DNA of 64,000 bases from Herbidospora cretacea (GTDB taxonomy: Bacteria; Actinomycetota; Actinomycetes; Streptosporangiales; Streptosporangiaceae): the NCBI RefSeq assembly GCF_001570605.1, contig NZ_BBXG01000004.1, positions 248,001 through 312,000 of the forward strand, read 5' to 3'. This document shows, piece by piece, positions 9,735 to 17,015 of this stretch. The notes beneath the pieces were generated by a model. The model did no database searches, was not told the origin of the DNA, and saw nothing but the letters and a program-made list of their open reading frames with translations. Numbering within the stretch: position 1 is the first letter of the stretch; every line of letters begins with the position of its first letter. Made by a program: the position numbers and the translations under genes.

Positions 9735-10529
9735 ATGAAGCCCGACACGATCGTCCTCATCCACGGGTTCTGGGTCACGCCGCGGAGCTGGGAGCACTGG
9801 AAGGCGCGCTACGAGGCGCGCGGCTTCCGGGTGCTGACGCCCGCCTACCCCGGCTTCGAGGTCGAGGTGGAGGCGCTGAACGCCGACCCGGCCCCGATCG
9901 AGAACGTGACCGTCCCCCAGATCATCGAGTCGCTGGAGACCCTGGTCGGCGGCCTGGACACCCCGCCCATCCTCATGGGCCACTCGGCCGGCGGGGTTTT
10001 CACCCAGATCCTGCTCGACCACGGCTACGGCGCCTGCGGCGTGGCCATCAACTCGGCGCCGACCGAGGGCGTGCAGGTCATCCCGATCTCGCAGCTGCGC
10101 GCGACGTTCCCGGTGCTGAAGAACCCGGCCAACCGGCACCGCGCGGTCGGCTTCACCTTCGACCAGTGGCGTTACGCCTTCACCAACACCTTCCCGGAGG
10201 ACGAGGCCCGCGCGACCTACGAGCGCTACCACATCCCCGCCAGCGGCCACATCTTCTGGGGCTCGGCGCTGGCCAACATCCACCCGGGCAAGGACGACAA
10301 CTGGGTGAATTACCACAACGACGACCGCGCGCCGCTGCTGTTCATCTCGGGCGAGCTCGACAACCTGATGCCGCCGAAGGTGCAGCGCTCGAACGCCAGG
10401 CACTACAAGTCGGCCAAGACGATCACCGAGATCATCGAGTACGAGGGCCGCGCCCACCTGATGCCCGCCGAGCGCGGCTGGGAGGAGATCGCCGACACCG
10501 CCCTCGAATGGGCCCTCGACCACGCCTGA
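9735..10529 (+). CDS. Alpha/beta hydrolase
   Basis: 264 residues of a cytoplasmic alpha/beta-hydrolase. LIHGFW near residue 8-13 gives the oxyanion loop, GHSAGG places the nucleophile at Ser84, GELDN places the acid at Asp209 and EGRAHLMP places the histidine at His241, so the triad is complete. It resembles lysophospholipase/esterase-like hydrolases of actinomycetes; the substrate cannot be told. GGAGG ends 10 bases before the ATG at 9735, and the frame continues far upstream without coding character, so the shorter start is right. It stands just after a decayed regulator and just before a strong palindromic site at 10533. Confidence 0.85.
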   Translation: MKPDTIVLIHGFWVTPRSWEHWKARYEARGFRVLTPAYPGFEVEVEALNADPAPIENVTVPQIIESLETLVGGLDTPPILMGHSAGGVFTQILLDHGYGACGVAINSAPTEGVQVIPISQLRATFPVLKNPANRHRAVGFTFDQWRYAFTNTFPEDEARATYERYHIPASGHIFWGSALANIHPGKDDNWVNYHNDDRAPLLFISGELDNLMPPKVQRSNARHYKSAKTITEIIEYEGRAHLMPAERGWEEIADTALEWALDHA

Positions 10530-10532
10530 GGA

Positions 10533-10567
10533 ATTGCGTGTCACGCATCTAGTGCGTGACACGCAAT
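10533..10567. promoter_or_regulatory. Perfect twin palindrome, probable repressor operator
   Basis: ATTGCGTGTCACGCA (10533-10547) is followed by TCTAG and its exact reverse complement (10553-10567). Each 15-base arm also contains a 13-base semi-palindrome TGCGTGWCACGCA, so there are two identical operator-like sites 18 bases apart centre to centre. It begins 3 bases after the hydrolase stop and sits just upstream of a -10 box at 10574 (TAGGTT), where a bound protein would block the promoter of the next gene. It could also act as a terminator, but it has no T-tract on either side. Confidence 0.65.
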
Positions 10568-10573
10568 CTTTGG

Positions 10574-10579
10574 TAGGTT
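10574..10579 (+). promoter_or_regulatory. -10 box of a leaderless promoter (TAGGTT)
   Basis: TAGGTT ends 7 bases before the GTG at 10587, the spacing expected if transcription starts on the start codon. No Shine-Dalgarno sequence is present. Confidence 0.45.
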
Positions 10580-10586
10580 CGGCGGC

Positions 10587-11582
10587 GTGGACACCAGAGG
10601 CGTCAACTACGACACCGGCTTCGCCGACTCCTACGGCCGGGCCGCCGGGCACACCACCCACGAACCGTTCGACCCCGAGGTCGTGGCGGCGGAGATGCGG
10701 GTCATCCGCGACGAGCTCCACTGCACCGCCGTCCGGATCAGCGGGCACTACCCGGAGCGGCTCAAGATCGCCGCCTCGGCCGCCGCACGCGCCGGGCTGG
10801 AGGTGTGGCTGTCGCCGTTCACCTGTGACATCACCGCCGAGGAACTGCTCGGCGTCATCGCCGACCTGGCCGGCCACGCCGAGACGCTGCGGCTGTCGGG
10901 CGCCGAGGTGGTCATGGTCACCGGGTCGGAGGTGAGCATGATGACCGACGGATTCCTGCCGGGGGAGACCTTCCGCGAGCGGTTGTCCCTGCTGCCCGCC
11001 GGGATGGCCGAGGTGCCGGCGAAGATGCGGGCGTTCCTGGCCGAGGCGGTGGCGCTGGTGCGCGAGCGGTTCGGCGGCCGGGTGACCTACTCGTCGCTGC
11101 CGTTCGAACAGGTCGACTGGACGCTGTTCGACATCGTCGCCACCGACGCGGGCTACCGGTCGGCCGCCACCGCCGCGACCTACCGCGAGACGGTCAGGGC
11201 CCTGGTCGAGCAGGGCAGGGCGCTGGGCAAGCCCGTCTCGGTCAACGAGTTCGGCTGCGTGACCTACCGGGGCGCGGCCGACGCGGGGGAGCGCGGCGAC
11301 GCGATCGTGAAGTGGGGCGACGACGGGCGGGCGGTCGGGCTCTCCCAGGAGGTCGTCCGCGACGAGGAGGAGCAAGCCCGCTACCTGCGCGAGGTGCTGA
11401 CCATCCTCGACGAGGAGGGGGTCGACGGCGCGTTCTGGTACACCTTCGCCCGGTGGGACCTGCCGGAGGAGTTCGACGTCGCGAGTCCGGGCGTGGTGAA
11501 GGTGCTCGGCGACCGTCTACGGTGGGAGCCCAAGGCCGCCTTCACCGCCCTCGCCGAGATCTATGGACGCACACCTGCGTGA
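10587..11582 (+). CDS. TIM-barrel, glycosidase-like protein
   Basis: 331 residues without signal peptide. The alternation of strands and helices and two acidic residues at expected strand ends, Glu115 in TGSEVSM and Glu221 in SVNEFGC, recall clan-A glycoside hydrolases, and aromatic residues (FWYTFARW near 283-290) would line the cleft. I do not recognise a named family; related actinobacterial proteins carry vague labels. GTG start with no ribosome site, behind a -10 box, suggests a leaderless message. Its last 20 bases overlap the LysR-type gene, so the two are probably co-transcribed. The twin palindrome upstream suggests repression by an unknown regulator. Confidence 0.65.
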   Translation: MDTRGVNYDTGFADSYGRAAGHTTHEPFDPEVVAAEMRVIRDELHCTAVRISGHYPERLKIAASAAARAGLEVWLSPFTCDITAEELLGVIADLAGHAETLRLSGAEVVMVTGSEVSMMTDGFLPGETFRERLSLLPAGMAEVPAKMRAFLAEAVALVRERFGGRVTYSSLPFEQVDWTLFDIVATDAGYRSAATAATYRETVRALVEQGRALGKPVSVNEFGCVTYRGAADAGERGDAIVKWGDDGRAVGLSQEVVRDEEEQARYLREVLTILDEEGVDGAFWYTFARWDLPEEFDVASPGVVKVLGDRLRWEPKAAFTALAEIYGRTPA

Positions 11583-12421
11583 CCTCCGCTACTTCGTCGC
11601 CGTCGCCGACGACCTCCACTTCACCCGCGCGGCCGAACGGCTCTTCGTCTCCCAGCCCGCGCTGTCGAAGCAGATCCGCGCGCTCGAACGCCACCTCGGC
11701 TTCCCCCTCTTCACCCGGGAACCCGCCGGGGTCTCCCTCACCCCGCAGGGCCTCGCCCTGCTGCCCGTCGCCCGGAACCTGCTGGCCCAGTGGGCCGAAG
11801 GGGTGGAGACCGCCCGCGAGGCGGTCCCGGCCGGGACGCTGGTGGTCGGCATGCACACCTCGGTCGGCCGTGACCTCCACCGCGGCACCCTGCGGCGGTT
11901 CGCCGACCGCATGCCGGGCTGGGCCGTCTCGCTGCGGCTGGTGACGTGGGACGACCCCAGCGGCGGCCTCGCCGGCGGGTCGAGCGACCTGGCCTACCTC
12001 TGGCTCCCCGTGCCCGACGGGCTGGAGGTCCGCGTGCTGGCCACCGAACGGACGTTCGCCGCCATGCCCGAGGGCCATCGGCTGGCCGGCCACGACGAGA
12101 TCGACCTCGCCGACCTCGACGACGAGCCGTTCCTCGCGCTGCCCGCCTCCTCCGGACGGCTCCGCGACTTCTGGCTGGGGCTCGGCGTCCGGCCCCGCGC
12201 GATCGTCGGCGGGGAGGTGACCTCGGCCGACGAGGTCTTCGAGGCGGTCGCCGGGGGGGCTGGGCGTGGCCCTGCTGGCCGAGGGCAACGCCGAGCTCTA
12301 CCGGCGACCGGGGGTGGTCTGCCGCCCGGTCACCGGCCTGCCCCCGGCCGAACTAGCGATCGCCTGGCGAGCCGCCGACCGGCGTCCGGCGGTCCACGCG
12401 TTCCTGGCCGCGCTGCCATAG
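11563..12421 (+). pseudogene. LysR-family regulator broken by a one-base frameshift
   Basis: The first ~230 residues are a normal LysR protein: winged HTH (LRDLRYFVAVADDLHFTRAA, SQPALSKQIRALE) and an effector domain (GTLVVGMHTS onward). A run of seven G at 12253-12259 then shifts the frame. Removing one G restores the usual C-terminus (GLGVALLAEGNAELYRRPGV, later HAFLAALP) and a stop at 12419-12421, giving 285 residues. As written the frame continues nonsense to 12849 over the next gene. This is either a true recent mutation, slippage, or a sequencing error; the rest of the gene shows no decay. Confidence 0.8.
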
Positions 12422-12481
12422 CCATCGGTTATGGCAGCAGGTCTTGGACGACTTCCCGGCCGCGTCCGCAGACTCACGTTC

Positions 12482-12904
12482 ATGAGGAGACTGATGACCG
12501 GCGTAGTCGCGGCGGCCCTGCTGGCCGGATGCTCGACCGGAGAACCGGCACCCGCCCCGAGCATCCCATCCGATCAACGTGCCCTGGTCGATCGCTTCGT
12601 CAAGACGATCAACGCGGGCGACGCGCAGGGGGTGGGCGCGATGTTCGCGGAGTCGGCCCGGTTCGACAGCGTCGGCCGTGTCTACTCGGGCCGCGCCGAG
12701 ATCATGGACCGCTTCCTGGTCCCGGAGGTGATCGAGGCGGGCGGCCGGTACACGCTGCTCGACGTCACCCCCGGCGCGGGCGGCGACCGGGTGGTCGCCC
12801 GCTACGACTTCACGACCGGCTCCGGCGGCGAGGAGCGTTTCACCTATGACTGCGCGGTCGCCGACGGCGCCTTCACCGACTGTGTCGGCCGCTACGTGAG
12901 CTGA
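12482..12904 (+). CDS. Lipoprotein with NTF2/SnoaL-like domain
   Basis: 140 residues. MRRLMTGVVAAALLAGC is a lipoprotein signal with lipobox LAGC, followed by a short proline-rich linker. From about residue 33 the sequence fits the NTF2-like cone fold: RALVDRFVKTINAGDAQGVG, FAESARFDS, then FDFTTG-like strands, as in SnoaL-type proteins. The ATG at 12482 was preferred to the one at 12494 because only it supplies the positively charged start of the signal, although GAGGAG precedes 12494. Two cysteines (YDCAVA, TDCVGR) near the end may be disulfide-bonded. Function unknown; it could bind a small ligand at the cell surface. Confidence 0.75.
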   Translation: MRRLMTGVVAAALLAGCSTGEPAPAPSIPSDQRALVDRFVKTINAGDAQGVGAMFAESARFDSVGRVYSGRAEIMDRFLVPEVIEAGGRYTLLDVTPGAGGDRVVARYDFTTGSGGEERFTYDCAVADGAFTDCVGRYVS

Positions 12905-12905
12905 A

Positions 12906-12911
12906 TATGCT
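12906..12911 (+). promoter_or_regulatory. -10 box before the TetR gene (TATGCT)
   Basis: TATGCT lies six bases before the ATG at 12918 and there is no ribosome site, so the TetR gene is probably leaderless. The box overlaps the stop of the lipoprotein gene. Confidence 0.4.
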
Positions 12912-12917
12912 CCCTTC

Positions 12918-13496
12918 ATGAACGACCTGCGGGCCCGCAACAAGCAGGCCACCCGGGAGGCCATCACCACCGCCGCCCTGCGGCTCGCGATCGAGTTCGG
13001 GCCCGGCGGGCTGGCGCTCGTCCGGGTCCACGACATCGCCTCGGCGGCGGGGGTGTCGGCCCGCACGTACAACAACTACTTCTCCAGCCGCGAGGAGGCC
13101 ATCTGCGGCCACCACGCCGACCAGGCCAGACGCGCGGGCGACGCGCTGAGGGCACGCCCCGCCGACGAGCCCCTCGACGTGGCGGTGACCGAGGCGATGG
13201 TCGCCCTGTTCACCGACCCCGAACCCGACCGCGCCGGCCTGCGCATGATCATGCTGACCCCCGAACTGGAGGCCGAGGCCCTGCGCGCCTTCACGGTGGC
13301 CGAGGGCCCGCTGGCCGAGGCGATCGCGGAACGCACCGGAAAGACCGGCCTCCACCCCGAGGCGACGGCCGCGGCGGTGGTCGCGGCGATCCGGGTGGCC
13401 GGCCGGCACTGGCTGGCCCCAGCGGCCGGCGAGCCCTTCGCCGACGTCATCCGACGGGCCCTCAAATGCGTCGACCTGTCCGACAGACGAGCGTGA
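12918..13496 (+). CDS. TetR-family transcriptional regulator
   Basis: 192 residues. The N-terminal HTH is typical (TREAITTAALRLAIEFGPGG, then VHDIASAAGVSARTYNNYFS, residues ~12-55), followed by an all-helical ligand domain of ordinary length with VAAIRVAGRHW near the end. It may control itself or the upstream lipoprotein; no clear palindrome is seen in the 13-base gap in front. Its last ten codons form the first unit of a tandem repeat that continues up to the next gene, so the C-terminal sequence KCVDLSDRRA is repeat-encoded. Confidence 0.88.
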   Translation: MNDLRARNKQATREAITTAALRLAIEFGPGGLALVRVHDIASAAGVSARTYNNYFSSREEAICGHHADQARRAGDALRARPADEPLDVAVTEAMVALFTDPEPDRAGLRMIMLTPELEAEALRAFTVAEGPLAEAIAERTGKTGLHPEATAAAVVAAIRVAGRHWLAPAAGEPFADVIRRALKCVDLSDRRA

Positions 13497-13653
13497 CGCG
13501 GCGGACATTGGAGTGCGTCGACCTGGCGGAGCGGTGGCGTGATGGTGGGGGCGCTGGATCGCGTCGATCTGGCCGGGAGGTCCGCGTGATAGGGCGGATG
13601 CTGGAGTGCGGCAACCGGACTGAGAGGGAGGCGTGATGGAGCGGGCGCTGAGC
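13467..13653. repeat. Degenerate tandem repeat, four units of 46-47 bp
   Basis: Units begin at 13467, 13514, 13560 and 13607 with TGCGTCGACCTG or variants, and share a following GCGTGA and GGNNGGAG pattern. The first unit encodes the TetR C-terminus, the fourth runs into the start of the amidohydrolase gene and carries its ribosome site. The units diverge by roughly a quarter to a third by eye. They look related to the block at 14335-14850. Confidence 0.65.
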
Positions 13654-14328
13654 GTCGCGGTGGCCCAGCCGAGGTGTGTGGCTCACGACGTGGCGGCCAA
13701 CGCGGTAGCTCACGCGGAGGCCGTGACGGCGGCGGACGCGCGGGTGGTGGTGTTCCCCGAGATGTCCCTGACGGGCTACGAGCTCGACGCCGTCCCCGTA
13801 TCCCCGGGCGACGAGCGGCTGGCCCCGATCGTCGCCGCGTGCGCCGCGACCGGGACGATCGCCCTGGTCGGCGCGCCCGTGCCGGGCCCGCACATCGGGG
13901 TCCTGGCCGTCGACGGCGACGGCGCGCGGGTGGTCTACGGAAAGGTCTGCCTGCACGAGACCGAGGCCGCCCGCTTCGTGCCCGGCGAACACGCCGTCAT
14001 CGAGGTCGACGGATGGCGGCTCGGGCTCGCTGTCTGCCGCGACACCGGCATCCCGGAGCACGCGGCGGCCACGGCCGCCCTGGGCATCGACGGCTATGTG
14101 GCGGGGGTCGTCCACGCCGAGCGGGAGGCCGGCCTGCACGGCGAGCGCGCCCGCCGGGTCGCAACCGACCACGGCGTGTGGGTCGCCACCGCGGCCTTCG
14201 CCGGCCCGACGGGCGGCGGCTTCGACCGCACCTCCGGCCGATCGGGTATCTGGTCCGCCACCGGCGACCTGCTCGCCGAGGCGGGCCCCGCCCCTGACGA
14301 GGTGGCCCGGGTGGTTTTCATCGCGTGA
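13636..14328 (+). CDS. Carbon-nitrogen hydrolase (nitrilase superfamily amidase)
   Basis: 230 residues of the nitrilase fold with the complete triad: Glu42 in FPEMSLTGY, Lys103 in YGKVCLHETE, Cys134 in LAVCRDTGIPEH. It should hydrolyse an amide or nitrile C-N bond in the cytoplasm; substrate unknown. It is somewhat short for the family (260-300), chiefly at loops, but nothing essential is lost. The ATG at 13636 lies 4 bases after GGGAGG and was preferred to the overlapping GTG at 13633. It is boxed in on both sides by related minisatellite arrays. Confidence 0.85.
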   Translation: MERALSVAVAQPRCVAHDVAANAVAHAEAVTAADARVVVFPEMSLTGYELDAVPVSPGDERLAPIVAACAATGTIALVGAPVPGPHIGVLAVDGDGARVVYGKVCLHETEAARFVPGEHAVIEVDGWRLGLAVCRDTGIPEHAAATAALGIDGYVAGVVHAEREAGLHGERARRVATDHGVWVATAAFAGPTGGGFDRTSGRSGIWSATGDLLAEAGPAPDEVARVVFIA

Positions 14329-14334
14329 CAGGAC

Positions 14335-14850
14335 CCAGCGGTGCAGCCCCCGGCCGGGCGGCGCGGCTGGTGACAGGACCTTGAAGTGCGATCCCGGCTA
14401 AAGGACGCGGTTGCTGACACGATCTCGGCGTGCAGCCGCGCCTGGAGACGCGGCAGGTGACAGACCCTTGGGTGGGCCCGCAGGGACATGACCTGGGCGT
14501 CCAACTCCTGCTGGGAGGCGCAGTAGGTGACGAGAACCAGCATGCAGCCCCGGCTGGAAGACGCGGCTGGTCACGGGACTCTGAGGGGGTGCAGTCCCGG
14601 AGGGAGATGCGGCTGGTCGAGGGACTCCGGGGTGCAGCCCTAGAGGGAGATGCGGCTGGCCGAGGAACTCCGGGGTGCGGCCGGAGGGGAGATGCGGCTG
14701 GTCACGGGACTCCGGGGTGCAGCCCTGGAGGGAGATGCGGCTGGTCAAGGAACTCGGGGGTGGGGTCGCAGGGGAGATGCGGCTGGTCGCAGGAATCTGG
14801 GGTGCGGCCCGGAGGCGGCCTGGTCGTTCCGGGCTGGGGCGGTGAGTTCG
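14335..14850. repeat. Minisatellite, about twelve units of ~43 bp
   Basis: The 572-base gap between the amidohydrolase stop and the PadR gene is filled by tandem units reading GTGCAGCCC(N)GGAGGGAGA, then TGCGGCTGGTCACGGGACTC, then GGG. The first units (to ~14560) are diverged, those from 14560 to 14800 are near-identical, and the last decays towards 14850. No single frame stays open across all units in the plus direction with protein character. The start of each unit and the order of its blocks resemble the 13467-13653 array. Confidence 0.8.
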
Positions 14851-14887
14851 TCCACGAGCGGTCTGAGCAATACTTCGGCTGCCGATA

Positions 14888-14893
14888 TATAGT
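14888..14893 (+). promoter_or_regulatory. -10 box before the PadR gene (TATAGT), with adjacent palindrome
   Basis: TATAGT ends 7 bases before the ATG at 14901, again suggesting a leaderless message. The palindrome TCGGCTGCCGA ends just upstream (about 14875-14885), a good place for autorepression by PadR. Confidence 0.45.
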
Positions 14894-14900
14894 CCCCGGT

Positions 14901-15221
14901 ATGGGCAAGATGACCGAGGCGACCTACTTCATCCTGGTCGCGCTCCTCCAGGAACCGCTCCACGGTTACGGGATCATCAAGCAGGCGCAGGAGCAGTCCG
15001 GCGGTGAGGTGCGGCTGGCCGTCGGCACGCTCTACGGCGCTCTCGACCGGCTCGCCGAGACCGGATGGGTGCGTGTCGACCGGGAGGAGGTCGTCAACGG
15101 GCGGCCCCGCCGCTACTTCCGGATCACGGAAGAGGGACTGGCGGCTGTCCGCGCCGAGGCGGCCCGGCTCCAGCGTGCCGCCGCCGTGGCCATCGATCGG
15201 ATCGGACTGGCGGGCGCATGA
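14901..15221 (+). CDS. PadR-family transcriptional regulator
   Basis: 106 residues, MGKMTEATYFILVALLQEPL onward. It has the typical winged helix (HGYGIIKQAQ, VRLAVGTLYGALDRLAETGW, the wing with GRPRRYFRIT) and a short C-terminal dimer helix. The stop codon overlaps the start of the membrane protein gene (ATGA), the standard actinobacterial arrangement of a PadR repressor with the membrane protein it controls. Likely autoregulated through the site just upstream. Confidence 0.9.
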   Translation: MGKMTEATYFILVALLQEPLHGYGIIKQAQEQSGGEVRLAVGTLYGALDRLAETGWVRVDREEVVNGRPRRYFRITEEGLAAVRAEAARLQRAAAVAIDRIGLAGA

Positions 15222-16063
15222 CCCTCGAACAGCGCTACCGCCGCTTACTGGCCGCCTATCCCCGGCCCTACCGGGAGCGGCACGGAGACGAACTCGTCGG
15301 CACCCTCCTGGAGGCGGCCCCGCCCGGCCTGCGCCGCCCGCCGCTGCGCGAGGCGATCTCGCTGGTCACGGGTGGGCTGGGAGCCAGGGTCCGGGCGGCC
15401 AGGCCGCCGGGCGTGCGGTGGTGGGCGGACGGCCTCCAGCTCGGCCTCCTGCTGGTCGCGGCCAACCAGTTCGCGATCAACGCGCCGTTCCGGATCGACT
15501 ATCTCCGCCCGTGGTACGCGGCGGCGGTCGTCGGCATCCTGGTGGCGCTCACTCTCGGATGGATGTGGCAGGCCGCCCTGCTGGCGCTGCCGCTGGCCCT
15601 GAACGCGAGCGGGCCGTTGACCCTGACGGCCCTGGGGATCAACCACTGGCCGATCCCTCCGTGGGCTCCGGTCCACGGCGATCTCGGCCCCATTCTGGCG
15701 ATGTGGCTGCTCGTGGCGGGTCCGCTGGTGCTCGCCTGGAAACGTGAACGACCGAGGCGGTCATGGTGGTGGCTGCTGCTGCCGGTGGCCTACTGGGGCG
15801 CGGTCCTCGCCGGGGCCGGGGGCCTGGGACTGCTCAAGGCGGGCGCCGAGGCGGGCGCCCTGGTCGTCGTCCTGTTCGCGGGCAGGGCGGCGGGCGACGC
15901 GCGGTGGGCGCTGGCCGCGGCCGTCTACCTGCTCCCGGGCCTGGTCTACGCGGTCGAGAGCCGGGCGCACGGTGGCTGGACGACCTTGGTCTACTGGGGA
16001 GTCCTCACCCTCCTGGCCGGGGCGGCCGTGGAGGCGGCCAGGCGGAGCCGGGCGAGAACCTGA
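15218..16063 (+). CDS. Multi-pass membrane protein paired with PadR
   Basis: 281 residues. A cytoplasmic N-terminal helix (LEQRYRRLLAAYPRPYRERH, a signature shared by PadR-linked membrane proteins) precedes about seven to eight hydrophobic segments, for example LQLGLLLVAANQ, AAVVGILVALTLGWMW, ILAMWLLVAGPLVLAW, WWLLLPVAYWGAVLAGAGG and the final VYWGVLTLLAGAAVEAA. No transporter motif is visible, and function is unknown. It overlaps the PadR stop by four bases and must be translated from the same message. Confidence 0.82.
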   Translation: MTLEQRYRRLLAAYPRPYRERHGDELVGTLLEAAPPGLRRPPLREAISLVTGGLGARVRAARPPGVRWWADGLQLGLLLVAANQFAINAPFRIDYLRPWYAAAVVGILVALTLGWMWQAALLALPLALNASGPLTLTALGINHWPIPPWAPVHGDLGPILAMWLLVAGPLVLAWKRERPRRSWWWLLLPVAYWGAVLAGAGGLGLLKAGAEAGALVVVLFAGRAAGDARWALAAAVYLLPGLVYAVESRAHGGWTTLVYWGVLTLLAGAAVEAARRSRART

Positions 16064-16109
16064 TCCGGAGATCGCCACAAATCGATCTTCTTCGTGGCAG
16101 CATCGTCCG

Positions 16110-16874
16110 ATGCGATCAACGATCTCCGTTCTCACCGTCGCCGCGCTGCTGCTCGCGGCGGCCCCCGCGCAGGCCGCCGCCGCCCCGAAGGACCCGGTGA
16201 AGGCGCTCAAGGCGCTCATGCTGCCCGGCAAGGGCGTCACGTTCACCGATGTCACCCACCTCCCGATCGAGGGCAGGCCCACCGTCACCCTCATGCGGCG
16301 CACCGGGAAGCTCGGGTTCGGGCGGGGGAAGATCGCCGCCTCCGACATCACGGCGACGTACACGAAGGACGGCGTGAGCCGTCTGCGTGACCTCGCCCGC
16401 GACGGGCGGACGATCCGGATCGGCGGGGTCACCTACAGCTCGGGCGGTGAGTACACCGGCGCGCTGCCGAAGGGCAAGCGCTGGTTCAAGCAGGCCAAGG
16501 GCGGCATGACCGGCGGGACGAACGGGTGGTTCGGCCAGGTCGTGAACGCCGCCGAGCCGAGCACGCTCGCGGCTCTCATCAAGGAGGGCAAGCGGTCGGG
16601 CGGCACCTACTCCGGCACGCTCACGATGGGCTACCTGGGCAGGGTCTCGCCCTGGTTCGACGCCACCATGCCCATCCGGTTCGACAGCTCCAAGGTCACC
16701 TACAAGCTGACGATCGGGGCCAACGGGCTGCCGCTGCGGCTGCGCACGACGTTCCCGCCCGCCGGCAGCTGGGAGGACACGCCGGTCACCGTCGAGACCC
16801 GCTACCAGGGCTGGGGCCGCAAGGTCTCCGTCAAGGCGCCCGACTCCAAGCTGGTGACGACGAAGGAGTTGTAA
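16110..16874 (+). CDS. Secreted protein, LppX/LolA-like by appearance
   Basis: 254 residues. The signal peptide MRSTISVLTVAALLLAAAPA ends at AQA with no lipobox cysteine, so the protein is released rather than anchored. The mature chain is lysine-rich and largely beta (ADITATYTKDG-like strands, then DATMPIRFDSS and KVTYKLTIGANGLPLRL), which recalls the LolA/LppX half-barrel of actinobacterial exported proteins; this is a guess from pattern, not a recognised match. It is monocistronic, 46 bases after the membrane protein gene, without an obvious ribosome site. Confidence 0.65.
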   Translation: MRSTISVLTVAALLLAAAPAQAAAAPKDPVKALKALMLPGKGVTFTDVTHLPIEGRPTVTLMRRTGKLGFGRGKIAASDITATYTKDGVSRLRDLARDGRTIRIGGVTYSSGGEYTGALPKGKRWFKQAKGGMTGGTNGWFGQVVNAAEPSTLAALIKEGKRSGGTYSGTLTMGYLGRVSPWFDATMPIRFDSSKVTYKLTIGANGLPLRLRTTFPPAGSWEDTPVTVETRYQGWGRKVSVKAPDSKLVTTKEL

Positions 16875-17015
16875 CGGTCCCGGATCCCGGTTTGTAGGTG
16901 ATCGTTTACTCCGCTGCAACGGGAGTTAATGCTGAGACAATAGTTGAAAGTTTAACTCGTGCTGTTTCGTGAGCTTTGTGTGGCTTGCGTGACATAAGTG
17001 CACGAGAGGAATGCC

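Noticed and set aside
12414-12436. Terminator between the LysR and lipoprotein genes
   Set aside because: TGCCATA and TATGGCA can pair around a nine-base loop, but the stem is short and AT-rich without a T-tract; too weak to call.
14398-14748. Minus-strand repeat-encoded protein (QPHLP-type repeats)
   Set aside because: An open frame arises from the 43-bp repeats, but unit length is not a multiple of three throughout, there is no ribosome site and no homology; treated as minisatellite.
14335-14850. CRISPR array
   Set aside because: Units are directly abutting and similar throughout, without constant repeats separated by unique spacers, and no cas gene is near.
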